Below are positions 50,869-63,880 of a DNA stretch of 64,000 nucleotides, piece after piece (position 1 is the stretch's first letter; every line of letters begins with the position of its first letter). Origin of the DNA: Membranipora membranacea (taxonomy: Eukaryota; Bryozoa; Gymnolaemata; Cheilostomatida; Membraniporidae). A program made the position numbers and the translations under genes. The stretch covers positions 6,307,493-6,371,492 of the forward strand of contig OU612071.1 in assembly GCA_914767715.1 (NCBI GenBank). Reading direction: 5' to 3'. The notes below the pieces were generated by a model. It did no database searches. It saw only the letters and a list, made by a program, of their open reading frames with translations, and was not told where the DNA came from.

Positions 50869-52126
50869 ATGGCCGAGTCTACCGAAAGAGAAGAAAAATT
50901 TCTGGAGTGCTCTCTCTGTTTTGAGAATGATGAGCTGAAGAGGCTGCCGTGTCATCCTGGACATATATTCTGTGTGAAATGTTTGACTAAGGATTTTGAG
51001 GTCACCAAGGTAGTCAGGTGTTCTCTATGCAGGTGAGTATTTACCTCCCTTGTTTTGTGCTTTGATGACTGATATACTCTTCAGATACCGGCTCACTATG
51101 GTTGTCATATTGAATTATGTGCACTGAGAGATTTGCTTCTAAGGGCCCTGTTAATGGTTTTTCTATGCGAAATAAAATTATCATGCATATGACATTCTGA
51201 TTGTAATACAGTCACAGTTTGTCATTGACAGTATTAACCTTTTCACAGTTTTCCATGGCATATTTGCAAAGCATTTTGCTTCTAGGCATATTCTTTAAGT
51301 TCAAAGTGTCAATGCCAATGACTGATTAGTGTCAGATTCGGTGTTGAGATTTTTCTACACACCCAGTACATGACGTATTTCATGGCCTCACAACAAGGAT
51401 GCATTCTAGTTTTCTAGAATGCATCAGATTCTCAGTATGAGTATCAAGGGCACCTTGCCCTCCTATTTAGGGGCCGCCCAATCTGCTGTGTCTTACTGAA
51501 CGGCAAGCACTTTTCAGACTAGTGTATGCATCCAATTCTATCTACCAAGTCCGATCGAATATCTTAACAGAATGCATAAAATTATACCTCAAGAGAGTCT
51601 GTTTTAAAAGCTACAGGACATATTGTTGGTCACTTCCTAAAAGAGCAGTCTTTTATTTTGTCTAACATGACCTTGATTCTATTGTAAACAATACAAGAGC
51701 TTTTAGTTGTGAATAGAAATTCTTACACTGAGACATCACTACTAACACAGTAACGTATTCTTGTTGCCATTATGTTGCCAATTTAGTCGATTCTGGACAA
51801 ACTTACAACAGTCATACTAGAATTTCTTACATTGATTTTGACATGATTCTAGCCTTTTAATTTCTGGAAGTTTGCCAGAGAATATTGAAGGTGAATGAAA
51901 GCACTCGAAAGCTTCTCAGCGCTTTGGAAATAAAAGCAAATTGTCAGAATCATCTTAAGATTCCTTGATCGTTTTTTATCTTAAGGTCGGTGTTTGATGA
52001 CGAAATTGGCTCCTTACAATCGGCCGGGGAACCTTTGGATAAGTTTCTCTGCTGTGATGTCTGTATGAGGAAAGAAGATTTACTGTAAAATCTGTAGGAA
52101 GAAGTTCTGTACGACTCATGAGAAGG
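50121..52126. repeat. Inverted duplication, arm B
   Basis: Reverse complement of 1-2105, covering the upstream flank, exon 1, intron 1 and exon 2 of the TRIM gene. Confidence 0.9.
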
Positions 52127-52556
52127 TTGGTAAAACATTGGTTGAGTGATAGTACATGAGTTGGGCTCCGCAACGAATGTCTTCAATTGCAATTTTTCTG
52201 GGTCAATCAATCTCTTTGAACCCGGCAGTAATGTGATAATTGGTGGTTTGTTCTACAAATTTTGCCCACAAAAAACAGACAGACATATCAGACAACAATT
52301 TAAATTAATTGAAAAGAAGGAGTGAAGAGTATTAAGCAAGAAATTTGAAAATGACAAGTTGTCCGAATGATTTTTCATTCCTAGTGGACACCAGCAAATC
52401 ATAACACGTATATCTAACAATTTTATCAAGGAATTGGCACAATAGATATCGTTGTTTAGGCTAAAGCCAGGTGTGATAGCTATATTAAGAACACACCTTG
52501 CAGAGTTCTAGGTTATAAACATATTTTTAATGAAGCATCCCACCGCGTTTGTTCAG

Positions 52557-52610
52557 CACCATAATGAATCATCGGATGATCATGCCCAGTACCAAAATGA
52601 TATCAAACCC
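52557..52610 (+). pseudogene. Vestigial duplicate of the start of exon 3
   Basis: It reads HHNESSDDHAQYQNDIKP after a CAG, matching AHNESLDDHARIRMDEYK at the true exon 3 start (52667). It lies 110 bases upstream in the intron. No donor follows, so it is an exon relic. Confidence 0.75.
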
Positions 52611-53467
52611 TTTTTTTTCTCAAACAAGTTTAATTTGTCCTTAAACTTAGCATTTTCATTCCATAGGCCCATAATGAATCTTTAGATGATCACGCCCGGA
52701 TCAGAATGGATGAGTATAAGAAAGAATTCAGAAAACCTGAGACCAGATACTGTCAGACACATACAGATGAACTGTACAATATAGGCTGTGAGAGATGCCA
52801 CAATGTCTATTGTGAAGTATGCAACTTTTCACAGGAGATCGGAACATGTACTGATGGTTTGTTTCTCTTACTTGCATTCAAAAATTAGTAACTCTAGATC
52901 ATGAAGTTGGAGTTATGTTGGACAGGATAAGCAGGCAGACCTTAAGGATTGAGTCTCGACTCTTCACATATCATCAGGTAATCAACCTTATCAAAACTTC
53001 AATAAGAATAAAACTTGTTATGGCCCAAGCTTCAATGTGTCAGCCATGTGGATAAGTAACTCTGCTATCTGAGAAAGATCACAAATTCCTTCAAACTCTC
53101 TCAATGATCAGGCACTAGATAAACGTTTATTTTACACTTTGATGTTGAGCCTTGTTATTCAACCATCTGATACCATACAGATATGAGGTAGAAAAAAGAA
53201 ATATTTAGCAAGTTAAGCAGCAATTGGATCCCTGAAAAAGCTTTTAAAAAATTGTTACCAACAAAGTTAGAATTCCAAGGTGATCGGCTTTATTACATAG
53301 AAATTTGAAAGTTTCCAATAAAATCTCAGTAATGATTAACCTAATAAATAATATACATAACAATTATTGAAGCAACACAACTATGATGATTCACTGTGCA
53401 AGCACATACCAGTTACTTTGTATCCCAGATAAACTTGTGTTCTCAAATTTGGTTCTGGGTTTTAGTC

Positions 53468-53938
53468 ATAGACCTACTAATAATAAACCTAGACAGGTGA
53501 CAGATAAAGAGCTTATACAGTGAGCAGTGAGGCCTATAATAACTGGAATTCCCCAATGACACAACGTTACTGTGCTGTGCGCAGTGCATGCTGCAATGAA
53601 TGGTGTTACTATATGAGCGTGACTACGCTGCAATGCTTAAATAATGTATCACCGTTTACAGATATTGCTGGCTTCTAATGGTCGTATCTCATTCAATATT
53701 TGAGCTAGAGAAAAAATTCAGAGACTATGACGTTGCTTGTTACATCACCCTCCAGATAAAATCAACTTTTAGGCATCCGTCTTCGATATCTCTGTCATGC
53801 TCATATAGTAAAACCATTCATTGCTGCGCTCACTGTGCACAACACAGCAACGTTATGTCATCGGGGAATTCCGGTTATTATAGGCCTCACTTCACTTGCG
53901 CAGGACACCTGTCTAGGTTAATTATTAGTAGGTCTATG
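53468..53938. mobile_element. 471-bp MITE of the CATAGAC family in a TRIM intron
   Basis: Inverted termini of about 160 bp begin CATAGACCTACTAATAAT, and the flanking 8-bp duplication is GTTTTAGT (53460-53467 and 53939-53946). The termini share CATAGAC and CCTAGACAGG with the 3.16-kb element. There is no coding capacity. Confidence 0.9.
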
Positions 53939-55889
53939 GTTTTAGTTAATTAGCAATTTCTCGATCAAATATTGTGTATGTATTTTGTTTTGCTGTGTTA
54001 TGTGCATATCTCATTTGATGCACAAAGACTGCGCTTCAATATAGCAGGATCCATCCAGCCAGCCATCTTGTATTCCTGTTCATTACTTATCTCCTCCTCT
54101 GACAGGTGGATGTAACTGCGAGATACAATGAGACAGAAGGGTTGATACATCAACTTATCAAAATGAAGATTCCAGCTTTCAAAAAATCAGACAATCATGT
54201 GCAACTTTCCCCAAAAGGTGAGCTGCATTCTGCTGGTCGTTATTTGACTAATACATGGTAATTTAGTACTTAGCATTTATGATATATAAATAATCGTTTA
54301 ATCAATATTAACCCGTATGGCTGATTCATTTTATACACATATTTGAATCCTTTTTTTTCCTAGAGAGTGAAGAAATTCAGCCTTCTATGGAGTTATCAGT
54401 TGCCAATGATGGTTTCCTTATTCAGCCCCCACCACAACAGCCCGGCCCACCCATTTCTATGCAATTGATTAAAACAGTCGAACTAGCAAATGGATACAGT
54501 GTTGTGTCTGTGACCACTGATGGAAATAGCACTTTCATAGGCTCACATTCAAATGAAGTTTATGAAATTGGTTCCAAATCAGATGAGCAGACACTTCTGT
54601 GTAATCCTGGTGGTCGTGTAGAAAGCCTCCAAATTTATGAGGATGAAGTTTATGTATGGGCAGCGGATGCGGTGCAAATCTTTAAAAAATCAGGTCTGCT
54701 TGAAAGAACCTGGAATGCCGGCAGTGATTGTGATAGTTTAAGGGTTTTGAATGGGAAGGTCGTTGTATCCATTGGAGCAGAATCATCATTGGCTGTGTAC
54801 TCCCTAACAGGGCAACTTGAAAAAAAAATCCTATGTCCAGAGATAAGCGGTGGTTACAATTCAATGGCTGTGTGTGATGATAAAACAGTGATAGTAACTG
54901 ACTTTGGCACTGGCAGCGTGTTTAGGGTCAATATAGAAAGTGGTGAGGTGCTGTGGACAACAAAGAAGATTGAGTACCCTGAAGGGGTTGTCTGCTACAG
55001 GAACCAATATGTACTTGCCTCTAGCTACTCAGCTGACACTCCGATATGGATACTTGATATCAATTCAGGTTAGCTCACCTCACACCAACTTCATGTTGTT
55101 AGTTGTCATTGGCTCTGGAATAATGATATATGCTCTGTTATCTCATTTTGATCATTCTTTGTCCGCCAACGATTTTCATTGAAAGTGTGAGTTACTGTGG
55201 TACAAATAAAGTTATTTGATGTTTGATGCGGAGGTCTATGATAACTTTACTATATTTAGTGATGTAATCAATGTCTTCCAGTGGCCTCTAGGTAACTATT
55301 GATAGAGTAGGATGTAAATTTGTGTGGAGTGTTGAAAATTCAATCAAGGTATGACAATTGCTACTTGGTAGTTTCAATTTTGAATTCCCTCCTATCAAGT
55401 TGTACTTGTAAAAACACATTCTTGTCAAATCTCGCCTCTCTTGGCTCTGTAGGTGAACTTCTGGGTAAGATGACTGGAGAAAAAGGTGATGATGACGATC
55501 ACTTTGACCTTCACATAGACGAGGATGTACTCATGGTGACTAAATACAACGGGTGCTCAATGCAGTATTATAAGCTGGATGTTGAGCAATTAGTTCATCT
55601 ATGGAGCGTTGGTGGTTCTGATCTTTGAACATGTTCCCAGAAAAATCATATCACAGTGATTATATTGTTGTTACCAATTTCGTGAAACTCAAACCCTCTC
55701 TTTTTGACACTGCAAGTAAGAAAAGGACAGCTTTTATGCGGTCCGCATATAAAATGCTTTTAACAATACTTTGAGGATATATCATTATTTTTATCACCGT
55801 TTAATCGGATTTGTAATACATCATTGTTAACTCACATTAACATCAATATTTTGAAACTTTTCTTAATATCTCGTATCCAACCAATCTAT

Positions 55890-55900
55890 AATAAAATAAA
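55890..55900 (+). terminator. Overlapping poly(A) signals for TRIM copy B
   Basis: Two overlapping AATAAA hexamers lie about 265 bases after the TGA stop, a usual distance for a 3' end. Confidence 0.45.
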
Positions 55901-56655
55901 GCATCTATCTTGTAATTTAAACCAAGTCTCTTTTTTTGCTCTTTTGTTACGGGTAACAGAATCACTAACAGCGCTTTTAAATCTACTTTCCTCTTTTAAT
56001 GGAAACTGAATTAGGTTTCTTCAGTTCCTGTACACTTAAAAGCGGTAATTTATATTCATATCCCGGTCACACAAAGGCTTCTTTGGTGGCTTGATACTGG
56101 AACTATTCCTTCTTAGGCAATTTACCTTAAAGTGGCAGACAACCACAAAAGTTGTAGTTTGATATTTGATGCGTAATGATGAACTCCTTCTAAATTTCGA
56201 TGTTATAGATAAATGTTAAATTTGAAAATTTTAATTATTTCAATTAAAAACTCTCTTCCACCATTTTGTTTCGGTAACACAAATACCCGTACTCTCCAAA
56301 TAAATATATTATTGGGATAAAATGATGTATAAAAGAATTTTTTTCTAGAATCAAAGCATTTATCGTTTGTTGTGTCAATATTGATATCTAAACAGGCATC
56401 TCAGTTACACAATCACCTACACAAAGAATATTATTGCTTTCAATAACAAAAATTAAGCATTTACATTGAGATTATAATAGCTTCTCAACTTAATTCAGTT
56501 TATTGCAGCCATGGGGTGGAGGGGCTATTGACTGCCCTGTGGTGCAGATCCAAAGCCTATACCTTGGATTTCTATTGTTGAATATGTTTCCTACTGGAAG
56601 AGGTTAATTGCATATTGATACGTATTTAGTGGTGCCAGTGTTGTCTTCTTCTTTA
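55901..56655. other. No recognisable gene
   Basis: AT-rich DNA after the TRIM 3' end; no repeats or exons are recognised. Confidence 0.6.
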
Positions 56656-56895
56656 AAGACTTAGTTTGAGGCTGTTATTTTGTATCACATCTTATTCTTT
56701 ATATTTTATTCTATCATGTGAGTGATTTCCAGCTTTAAAATCCAAATATTGAGGAATTAATGGGCCTCTCAAACTTCCAAGGTGACGGCAGTCTATCGGC
56801 ATTAGGAATCAGCTGGCACACTGTGGGACGTCACAACGCGTCATACTTATTATGATATACTAATAGATAGGATGATGATCAAAATTTTCAGAGAT

Positions 56896-56962
56896 ATAGA
56901 GGGTCTCAAACCCAGGACTAAATTGCCAAGAAGGCAGCGCCGCTATGGCTGAGCTATATTGT
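56896..56962 (-). repeat. tRNA-like (SINE) head, minus strand
   Basis: On the minus strand it shows TAGCTCAGCCATAGC as A box, CTGCC...GGCA as a possible anticodon stem, and GGGTTTGAGACCC as B box. The stems are imperfect, so it is a derived repeat and not a tRNA gene. Confidence 0.55.
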
Positions 56963-56984
56963 CTACAGGAGCTGTACCTAGTGA

Positions 56985-57046
56985 TGTGATGGGAGCCGCA
57001 TTGCATGCTGGTATGAAATACCCAGGTTCGATTCCTACCTAGGTTT
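56985..57046 (+). repeat. tRNA-like (SINE) head, plus strand
   Basis: GGTTCGATTCC (57025-57035) matches the B-box consensus. GATGGGAGCCGCATTGC upstream may be a decayed A box. The cloverleaf pairing is poor. Confidence 0.45.
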
Positions 57047-57706
57047 GAAATTTGTGTGTGATTATTAGGCCAATCCAAATTAATTTCTCGATCTAGATGA
57101 ACGCCCGCCACCTTTTCAGAGCCCTGATAAAATCAAAATACTGCCAGACGCCAAATGGAGATTGGCTACTTATTTGTATACAAACATTGTGAAAGTACAT
57201 GGTTATAACAGGCAGCCTAAAGAACTTTTAGTGCTCAGATGGCTTGCAATGTGAGTTTGTAGCATTACATTATCAAACACTGGTGATGGCAAACTCAACC
57301 GTTTAATATTTGTGCATGTTAAATGGAGAAAGGAAATAAAATAGAATTTTCATCCACTTGAGTTCAGGGTAGATAGATAAAATGAAAAACTATTTTACCT
57401 CCAGCTGTTTTGTAGGGCTAAAATATAAAATAAAAAAACAACTCCCTCCACCTACAAATCTTCATACTGTCATCTAGATCAAGGTATTAATTTGGAGTGG
57501 TCTTAGTATAATAAATATGACGCGTTGTGACGACCAACACGGTGTGCCCGCTGATTCCCAATGCTAATTGAAGGTGATCACCCTGGAAGTTTGAGAGCCC
57601 ATAACTTCCTCAATGTTTGGAGTCTAAAGCTGTAAACCGCTCACATGATAAAATAAAATATGGAGAATAAGATGTGGTACAAAATAGCAGCCTCAAACTA
57701 GGTCTT

Positions 57707-60700
57707 CGAACTAGCTATGTCTGTATCCTTATTAAACCTGCAAAGTCGTCAAGTTTATTATACTGTTGGTTCAATTTCAATTGTGTTTGTTTTGCATCTT
57801 CTACCTTCTTACAAGCAATATGACGATATGACATATAAAATATAAACATAACACAGAAGCTTTGCATGGGATACTGACTTGAGATCTAGTGGTCCCATTT
57901 TTCCGATTTTTCATGCTTAGTGATATTCGAGCTCTCAATAAGGATAATTTCGATGTAATTTAGTTTTGAACACAAATAGGCCTATTGAAAGATAAGGTTT
58001 ATTCAATTATTAATTTCAACCACCCTGTTCAAGCGAACAAGACAATCTGAGATTGCTGCTTCTCACTATTGAGTTATATTTCTTCCAGGTATGGAAGGGT
58101 AACTTCCTTAACATGTGTTCGGTTCTTTGGCCTTGATTGATTACTCAGGGTAAGCTGATTTGGTAAAGTCTTGATGGCTAATGGCTAATTTACTGGCCAC
58201 AGAGAATGGAATTTATTGAGAATAATTGTGCTGTATGAGGATAGCTACCAAACAATGTTACGTTCTCTAGCAGCAGACAATGTTCGCTATGATTAGGAGC
58301 AGGTGTGCAATATGCCTTTGTAATCGCCTGACTATACTCCATCCAGAGTTAACCAGGGGAAGGCAATTTCTAATTTATTCATGATCTGTACTACTCACCC
58401 TTGTAACATCTATTATTTGTCAATCTTGAATAATCTCGGCATTGAATAAGAGTGATGACAATGATTGATGGTCAAAATTACGAAATCAATGTCAAGATTA
58501 ATCTTATTTTCCTATGTAGTTGAGAATTTCTGCATTTCTTCATTTCTCCATTGTTGATCATAGTCCTAAAAAAAAGCTTGCAGGTAAAAAGTCAAATGAA
58601 TTTTCAGCAAAATGAGAGCAGATAACTCCAAATTTGTTCAGCCCATTGTTTTGGATATGAGTTTGAATCCAGAGGAAAAGTATATAAAAGTGGCTCAATA
58701 TTGTGAGTGGCACTGGGGTGAGTTGGGGGAGTGTATTTTACACACCCATGCAGAAAACCTCATCCAGTCAAATGAATTTAAGCTTAATAATTATACCACT
58801 TTCCCATCCATCTATCAATCCTTGACCCAGTATAACAATATTTTCCTTTGGGTATGGTTTGGAATCTTAAGTGTCAATATCTGTATGTCACATCATTAAT
58901 TTATTATGATTTCTGCTCCCTCCTATAATGTTTACGGTGACTCGTTTGCATTGGTCAGAGTTATATGTGTCTCAGAACTAGGACCACAGCTAATTTGGAC
59001 ATACAATGTTCTTTTTGCCTTTCTAAATAACTTAAATCAGTGTGTAACAAGCTACTTGTCGATGTTTTGTCAAAGAATTATATTTCAATTTAGAAATAAT
59101 GTTAGTCCTAATTGCAGGCATGGTATTTAGCCGATATATGTAGGATGCTCCCCTCTAATAAATTAATGCCAGATGGAAAAAAGGTTGCATTGCGCCGAAG
59201 GACAAAAGGCTATAATTCCAGTGTAAACTTCCTACCGGGGAAGGAGATTTTGTATCATTGATGGTATTTACTAAAAACATTTCTATTCCGATAGTTGATA
59301 TATTCTTCAGCGTCTCTTTCCATATTAACATCATCTATTCTAATGCAAAACAACATTAAAAGAAATGTTGAACCTAGTGCAGAACGTGTAACTTTGATGT
59401 CGATTTTGTGGAGCTCCCTGCACACAAAGCCGTCTTCAATTTCTTCAGAGAATATAGAGCAATCTTCAATTTTAAAACTCCATCTTCATAATAAATTCTT
59501 CAAATCAACTGGACTGTGGTGTTATCTACTCATTTCTGCTTAGAAAAACCCATTTTCTTGAGTTTCGGTTCTGTTTTGATTGACTGATGAGCTTGAGTTT
59601 GTTATTGTTTAGAGTTTTGTGTCCAAAACACCTAACCTGAATAGCTAACTCCAAATTGTTGGACTGAATTATAGTCTAAATTCTAAAATCTTATATTGAT
59701 TTTTCATTTCAATTGACCAATCTTTTCTTCAACTTTAAATCACTCAATCTTCAACCTACAGTAAAATACGCGTGGAGCCCCATTTTGTTGGTGAGAGATG
59801 ATCTTCCTTATGCATGCTTAGAATTATAATTTCGAATAAGAACAACCATGCTCAAAAAGAGCGCAGTCATATCCATTATTAATAATGTCTGAGGGTAAAA
59901 AAGATGCGCCATTATAAGCTTTATCTCCAAAAAAACGAGATTTCAGCAGATTGTCATTTTTCTTCATTTTGTACAAGAAAGGATAATCCTTAAACATACA
60001 TATATCTCATTCTAAGTTGACAACTGCCTTATTCCTATTGGTTGTGGGATGAAAGCCTTCCCATTTCCAGTAGGTTGTATGCATATTGCCAGTACACCGA
60101 TCTTTCTGACTTTGGGTCACAGCCTGTGAACATAGACATTTCATTGCCCATCATACTTGCCAAGTAATCTAAATACAAAATAGGGAGATTCCAATTTTTA
60201 TCAAGATCTGAAAATGTGCTCAGTCACAGACAGTGAGAATCCAGATAAGGTACTATATTCCTGTTTGACTAGCATTAAATATGTTTCAAAGTGTTTGGTC
60301 TGAGCTTTGTTAAATTGTAGTGGACCTACCAATGGAATGGTTAAGTTTCTATTTTCCTTCACTTAAATTTAACTAGACTAGACAGTACAAAACTATTACT
60401 AAAAAATGTGTGATCTGAAAGGAAATGAAAACTTAATGTGTGCACTTGACTACCTACTTTATATTATGACCAATGACAGTCAGTGTTGTGAGTTATGAGA
60501 GGATGCTATTGGTCATTCACAATAATAGAATCTTAACAAAACAAAATAAATAAATTTATTAGGTTTGTTTAATTTGATAATTCCTTTCAATTTTGCGTGC
60601 AAAGACCTTAACAGTAACTAGTCAACAACAAGATGTGCTTGGATAACTATCAAAAACTGCGATTGGACTGTTTTCTCTTAAATCTGGAGGAAATAGTGAG

Positions 60701-63700
60701 ATTTACAAAAAGTGGGAGGTGGGTGTAAAAGTCTGGAGGGTCAAGACTATATCGGGAGACTTGGCAAGTATGTCGCCCCTATCAAGTGATGAATCTTGTA
60801 TATCCAGAATGACTGCTGACATTGGAGTTTTTCAATTTTAGAATTATTGCCTACTCAGTTCATTAAGGTTATTTTGGCAAATGTTAGGCTAAAATGTTGT
60901 CTCTTATTGTTGAAATTTGGTGGCTCATTTGAAGTATAGAGTGATCACACCATCTATCTATCTGTGTAAAACATTTTAGTTTCAAACATGTGGCTAGACT
61001 GCTTCACTGAGTAAAGGTGTAGAAAGTAAATTTTTTAACAATAGTCAAAGACAGAGTTTTTTACTCCTTTGTCAAGGTACCTGCAAGCTTTGTGTCAAAG
61101 GGAAAGTTATGTGAAGCTTGATGCCAAAAACTCCTTTCATCTATTTGTCACAATTATAGGGTTCTGGAGAATGAACTGAATTCAAAGTTTTCGATTACAG
61201 TAAAAAATAGAATATGCAGGCTCTCCCATAAAAATTTCTTTTTGTACAGCCTTACTCCACAATTAGACTCGATGTTTTATGCTTAAATTACACCTAACTA
61301 TTCTCGCCAAAATTGATAAGGTGGGTATAGCTAGGAAGGCAGTATTGTGGCTGCTTTTACAATAGGATTAACTGTTACAATCCTTGAATGATGCTGCCAC
61401 AAAGTACCCTTGGTCTGTGCAGTCATTGAACCTTAATTTTATCGAAAGGTCCTCATTTCAAATGTATCTGCGGTCCATTGTCTATACTAATGGGCTTTGG
61501 TTGGCACCCAGGTGTGCTCCGACCAGCCTGCAAACAGAGAGCAACCTGGCGCAGATATTGTGGCCTGGCCACTAAGGCAACGAATTTCGCCGCCTATGCT
61601 CCGGGATGTGGCTTGTGACAAGACATCTGATTTAAATCAACCTTCAATTTTAATCAGATGTAATAAAGCCTTAATACATGAATATCATAAGAAGCAACAA
61701 GTCTTGAGACACGAAGATTACCCTCAGATTTTGATATTCTAATATTACATTGCCTTTAAATCCTTTTGAAAAGATAAACAAGCACAACAGCAACAAAATC
61801 TTTCCCTGTAATGAAAGACACAAAATGCAATACAACTGGTTGTTTGCAATTAAGATTTCTTGGGGGATTAGAAAATTTACTCTGAGAAAACAATGTCTGT
61901 AATTGCTCTAAATGATATCTTCATCCAGCTTAGGTCTCAAATGTACTTGGATCGTTTCAATGCACTGCGTGAAGAACTGCTTCCAATTTTGTTTGGGGGC
62001 CATCTCAGACTTGTTGTTTATTGAGGCAGCCCACCTGTTTGGCTAACCGAATCCTCACAAGTAACAACATTATAACTTGTGGCAGTATAGATACAGTCCG
62101 AGGGCACGATTTTTAAAAAAATGTACAAATTCAACCGTAACATGAATGATTTCAATGGTTATTTCAGGACTGCAATTCCTAAATGGTGATAAATACTCCA
62201 AGGTCTTCCATACAGATACCAGGTCACTGAAAATGCAGCAGAATATTTCACAAATAATATATGTGTATTATTAGGGGTGAGCCCTCCAGACACACAGTTA
62301 TCATAATCCTATACGCATCCAGCATAATCACATTAGTGTTTTTCAATAATAAAATGGATGACATTCGTGTAAAATTTAAGCTCAAACATTTGGGTGTATT
62401 TTGAAAATGCTATCATTGAACAGTATCCACTGAAAAAGCCAATTCCAAACCATTTTTCGGAACATAGAAACATACAAAGTGAGGATGGTATAGCATAAAC
62501 ACCTCTCCCCGAGCACCGTCTACTTGATTGTGCAATAACTCCCGGAAGAAGGTTTACCCGGCTAGCCATGAGTGAAGTGATCGCAACCTTGTATCACTTT
62601 TTTAGAAGCATGGACCATGGTTTTGTTGAGTAAAGAGAGTGTGGATAATTGAATGTCGACAAGGTATCATGGTCGATTTCAAAAATGTAAATTTATGAGC
62701 AGCCAGCCACTAGAGCCTTTTGATTCAACATAATATGATATGATATCTTAGATGGAATATAATTGGTGTAAAAAAGCGGGGCAGACTCAATATGGGCCAA
62801 TTTTTGTATCAAAACTGGGGTTTCAGGCTTGGAATACTGGTGCGAAAATATATTTGTTCTGAGCAGGAATTACAAAATATCTAACTCTGGTTATATTAAT
62901 CAAAAATTCTATCGAGGTAAAAGTGCAGATCTGACTGGCTAAAAGTGCAATACTACAAGACAAACAGAATCGGATATGGATTCTGGAAATGTCTGAATAA
63001 GTATGTAGAATGATGAAGATAAATTATTTTGAGGTATCTAGTCATTTTGAAAGAATTTGATGGGTATCTGATGGGTCACCACAATCTATACTGAAAACTT
63101 GTATCAATCAACAGAAATAGTCTTTCGTTTAAGTTCAGTATAGCATCTCCATTGTCATTTGTATATTGCTCCACTCCTTTGATAAAAGGCAATTAAAATT
63201 TGTTCGAAACTGTACACAATGGCATAGAAACTACAAATATATAGGCACTTTGCACTGCCTTGCGCAACATTGCCACTGCACTGATGGATGAAATAAACAC
63301 CATAATGAAAAAGTAAATCGCAATTTTAAATATGTTAAAAAAATATTTCAAACATGACCTAAAAAGCTCATTTAGATAATGTGATGAACTGATGCTCCAA
63401 AAAAAAACAGATCTCTGTGAGTTACCATGTCAAATTGTAATTCTGCCCAAACAGAAAAAGATGAACTTGGAGATTTTTTGTCAGATTTGGAGTTTTTTGC
63501 AGCAAAAAATAAATGAATAGTTAGCTGATTGACTAACGATCCAGGTGACCAAATGTGGTTATTCTGAATTAAAAACTGTAGGAAGATAGCTTTTGGAAAA
63601 GTAAGGAAGAGATAACTACAACTGAGCATTTTTGACTTTAAATAACTGAGTATTGTCCTATGTAGACTCTTCTCTGATGATACATCAGCCTTGAATGAGT

Positions 63701-63724
63701 GATCATCTTTTTCTCTACCAACTT
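57707..63724. other. No supported gene apart from one weak exon candidate
   Basis: Frames at 59295-59543, 61384-61742 and 62333-62569 lack domains, splice context or codon character. Confidence 0.55.
58609..58703 (+). CDS. Candidate orphan exon
   Basis: After AATTTTCAG the frame reads KMRADNSKFVQPIVLDMSLN and PEEKYIKVAQY to a donor-like site (ATTGTGAGTGG or GGGGTGAGTT). The protein is not recognised and no neighbouring exon is found. Confidence 0.3.
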
Positions 63725-63880
63725 GTAGGTCCAGTGACATTTACGCTCTGATATGCCCTGATTTGCTCTGCTCGGTGTGAGGACCATTATTTTCCCTGCG
63801 GCTGTGTAGGTCAGGTGACATTTGCGCTCTGTTATGCTCTGCGCGGGTACAAGGACCCAGCTATTCCCTGTAATTGTTTC
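63725..63880. repeat. Tandem duplication, 81-bp period
   Basis: GTAGGTC...GTGACATTT...CGCTCTG at 63725 recurs at 63806 with several changes. Confidence 0.75.

Larger units (their letters stand above)
50869..55628 (+). pseudogene. TRIM-like RING/B-box/coiled-coil/beta-propeller gene, copy B (frameshifted)
   Basis: Exons: 50869-51032 (RING), 51986-52126 (B-box 1), 52667-52856 (B-box 2: CQTH, CERC, CEVC), 52889-52977 (helical, LDHEVGVMLDRISRQ), 54116-54217, 54364-55068 and 55453-55628 (stop TGA). Phases agree across introns. The last two exons form a repeat-rich beta-strand region (IKTVELANGYSVVSVTTDGN, FRVNIESGEVLW, WILDINSG) like NHL/WD-type propellers of TRIM proteins. The presumed role is an E3 ubiquitin ligase. 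Compared with copy A, exon 2 lacks 20 bases after CMRKED, shifting the frame to a TAA seven bases later. Exons 3 and 4 are separated by only 32 bases. All downstream exons stay open, so inactivation is recent or an isoform skips exon 2. Confidence 0.75.
56656..57706. mobile_element. 1.05-kb inverted-repeat element with tRNA-like centre
   Basis: Terminal repeats (56656-56860 and 57500-57706) start with AAGACYTAGTTTGAGGCTG and end inside with CACAACGCGTCATA. The centre carries two tRNA-like segments in opposite orientation. No transposase is seen, and I could not settle a target duplication. Confidence 0.75.

Noticed and set aside
57025-57035. Possible tRNA gene
   Set aside because: The B box is good but acceptor and T stems do not pair; it is better explained as a SINE remnant.
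61384-61742. Overlapping 63- and 81-codon frames
   Set aside because: No recognisable domain or exon boundaries.
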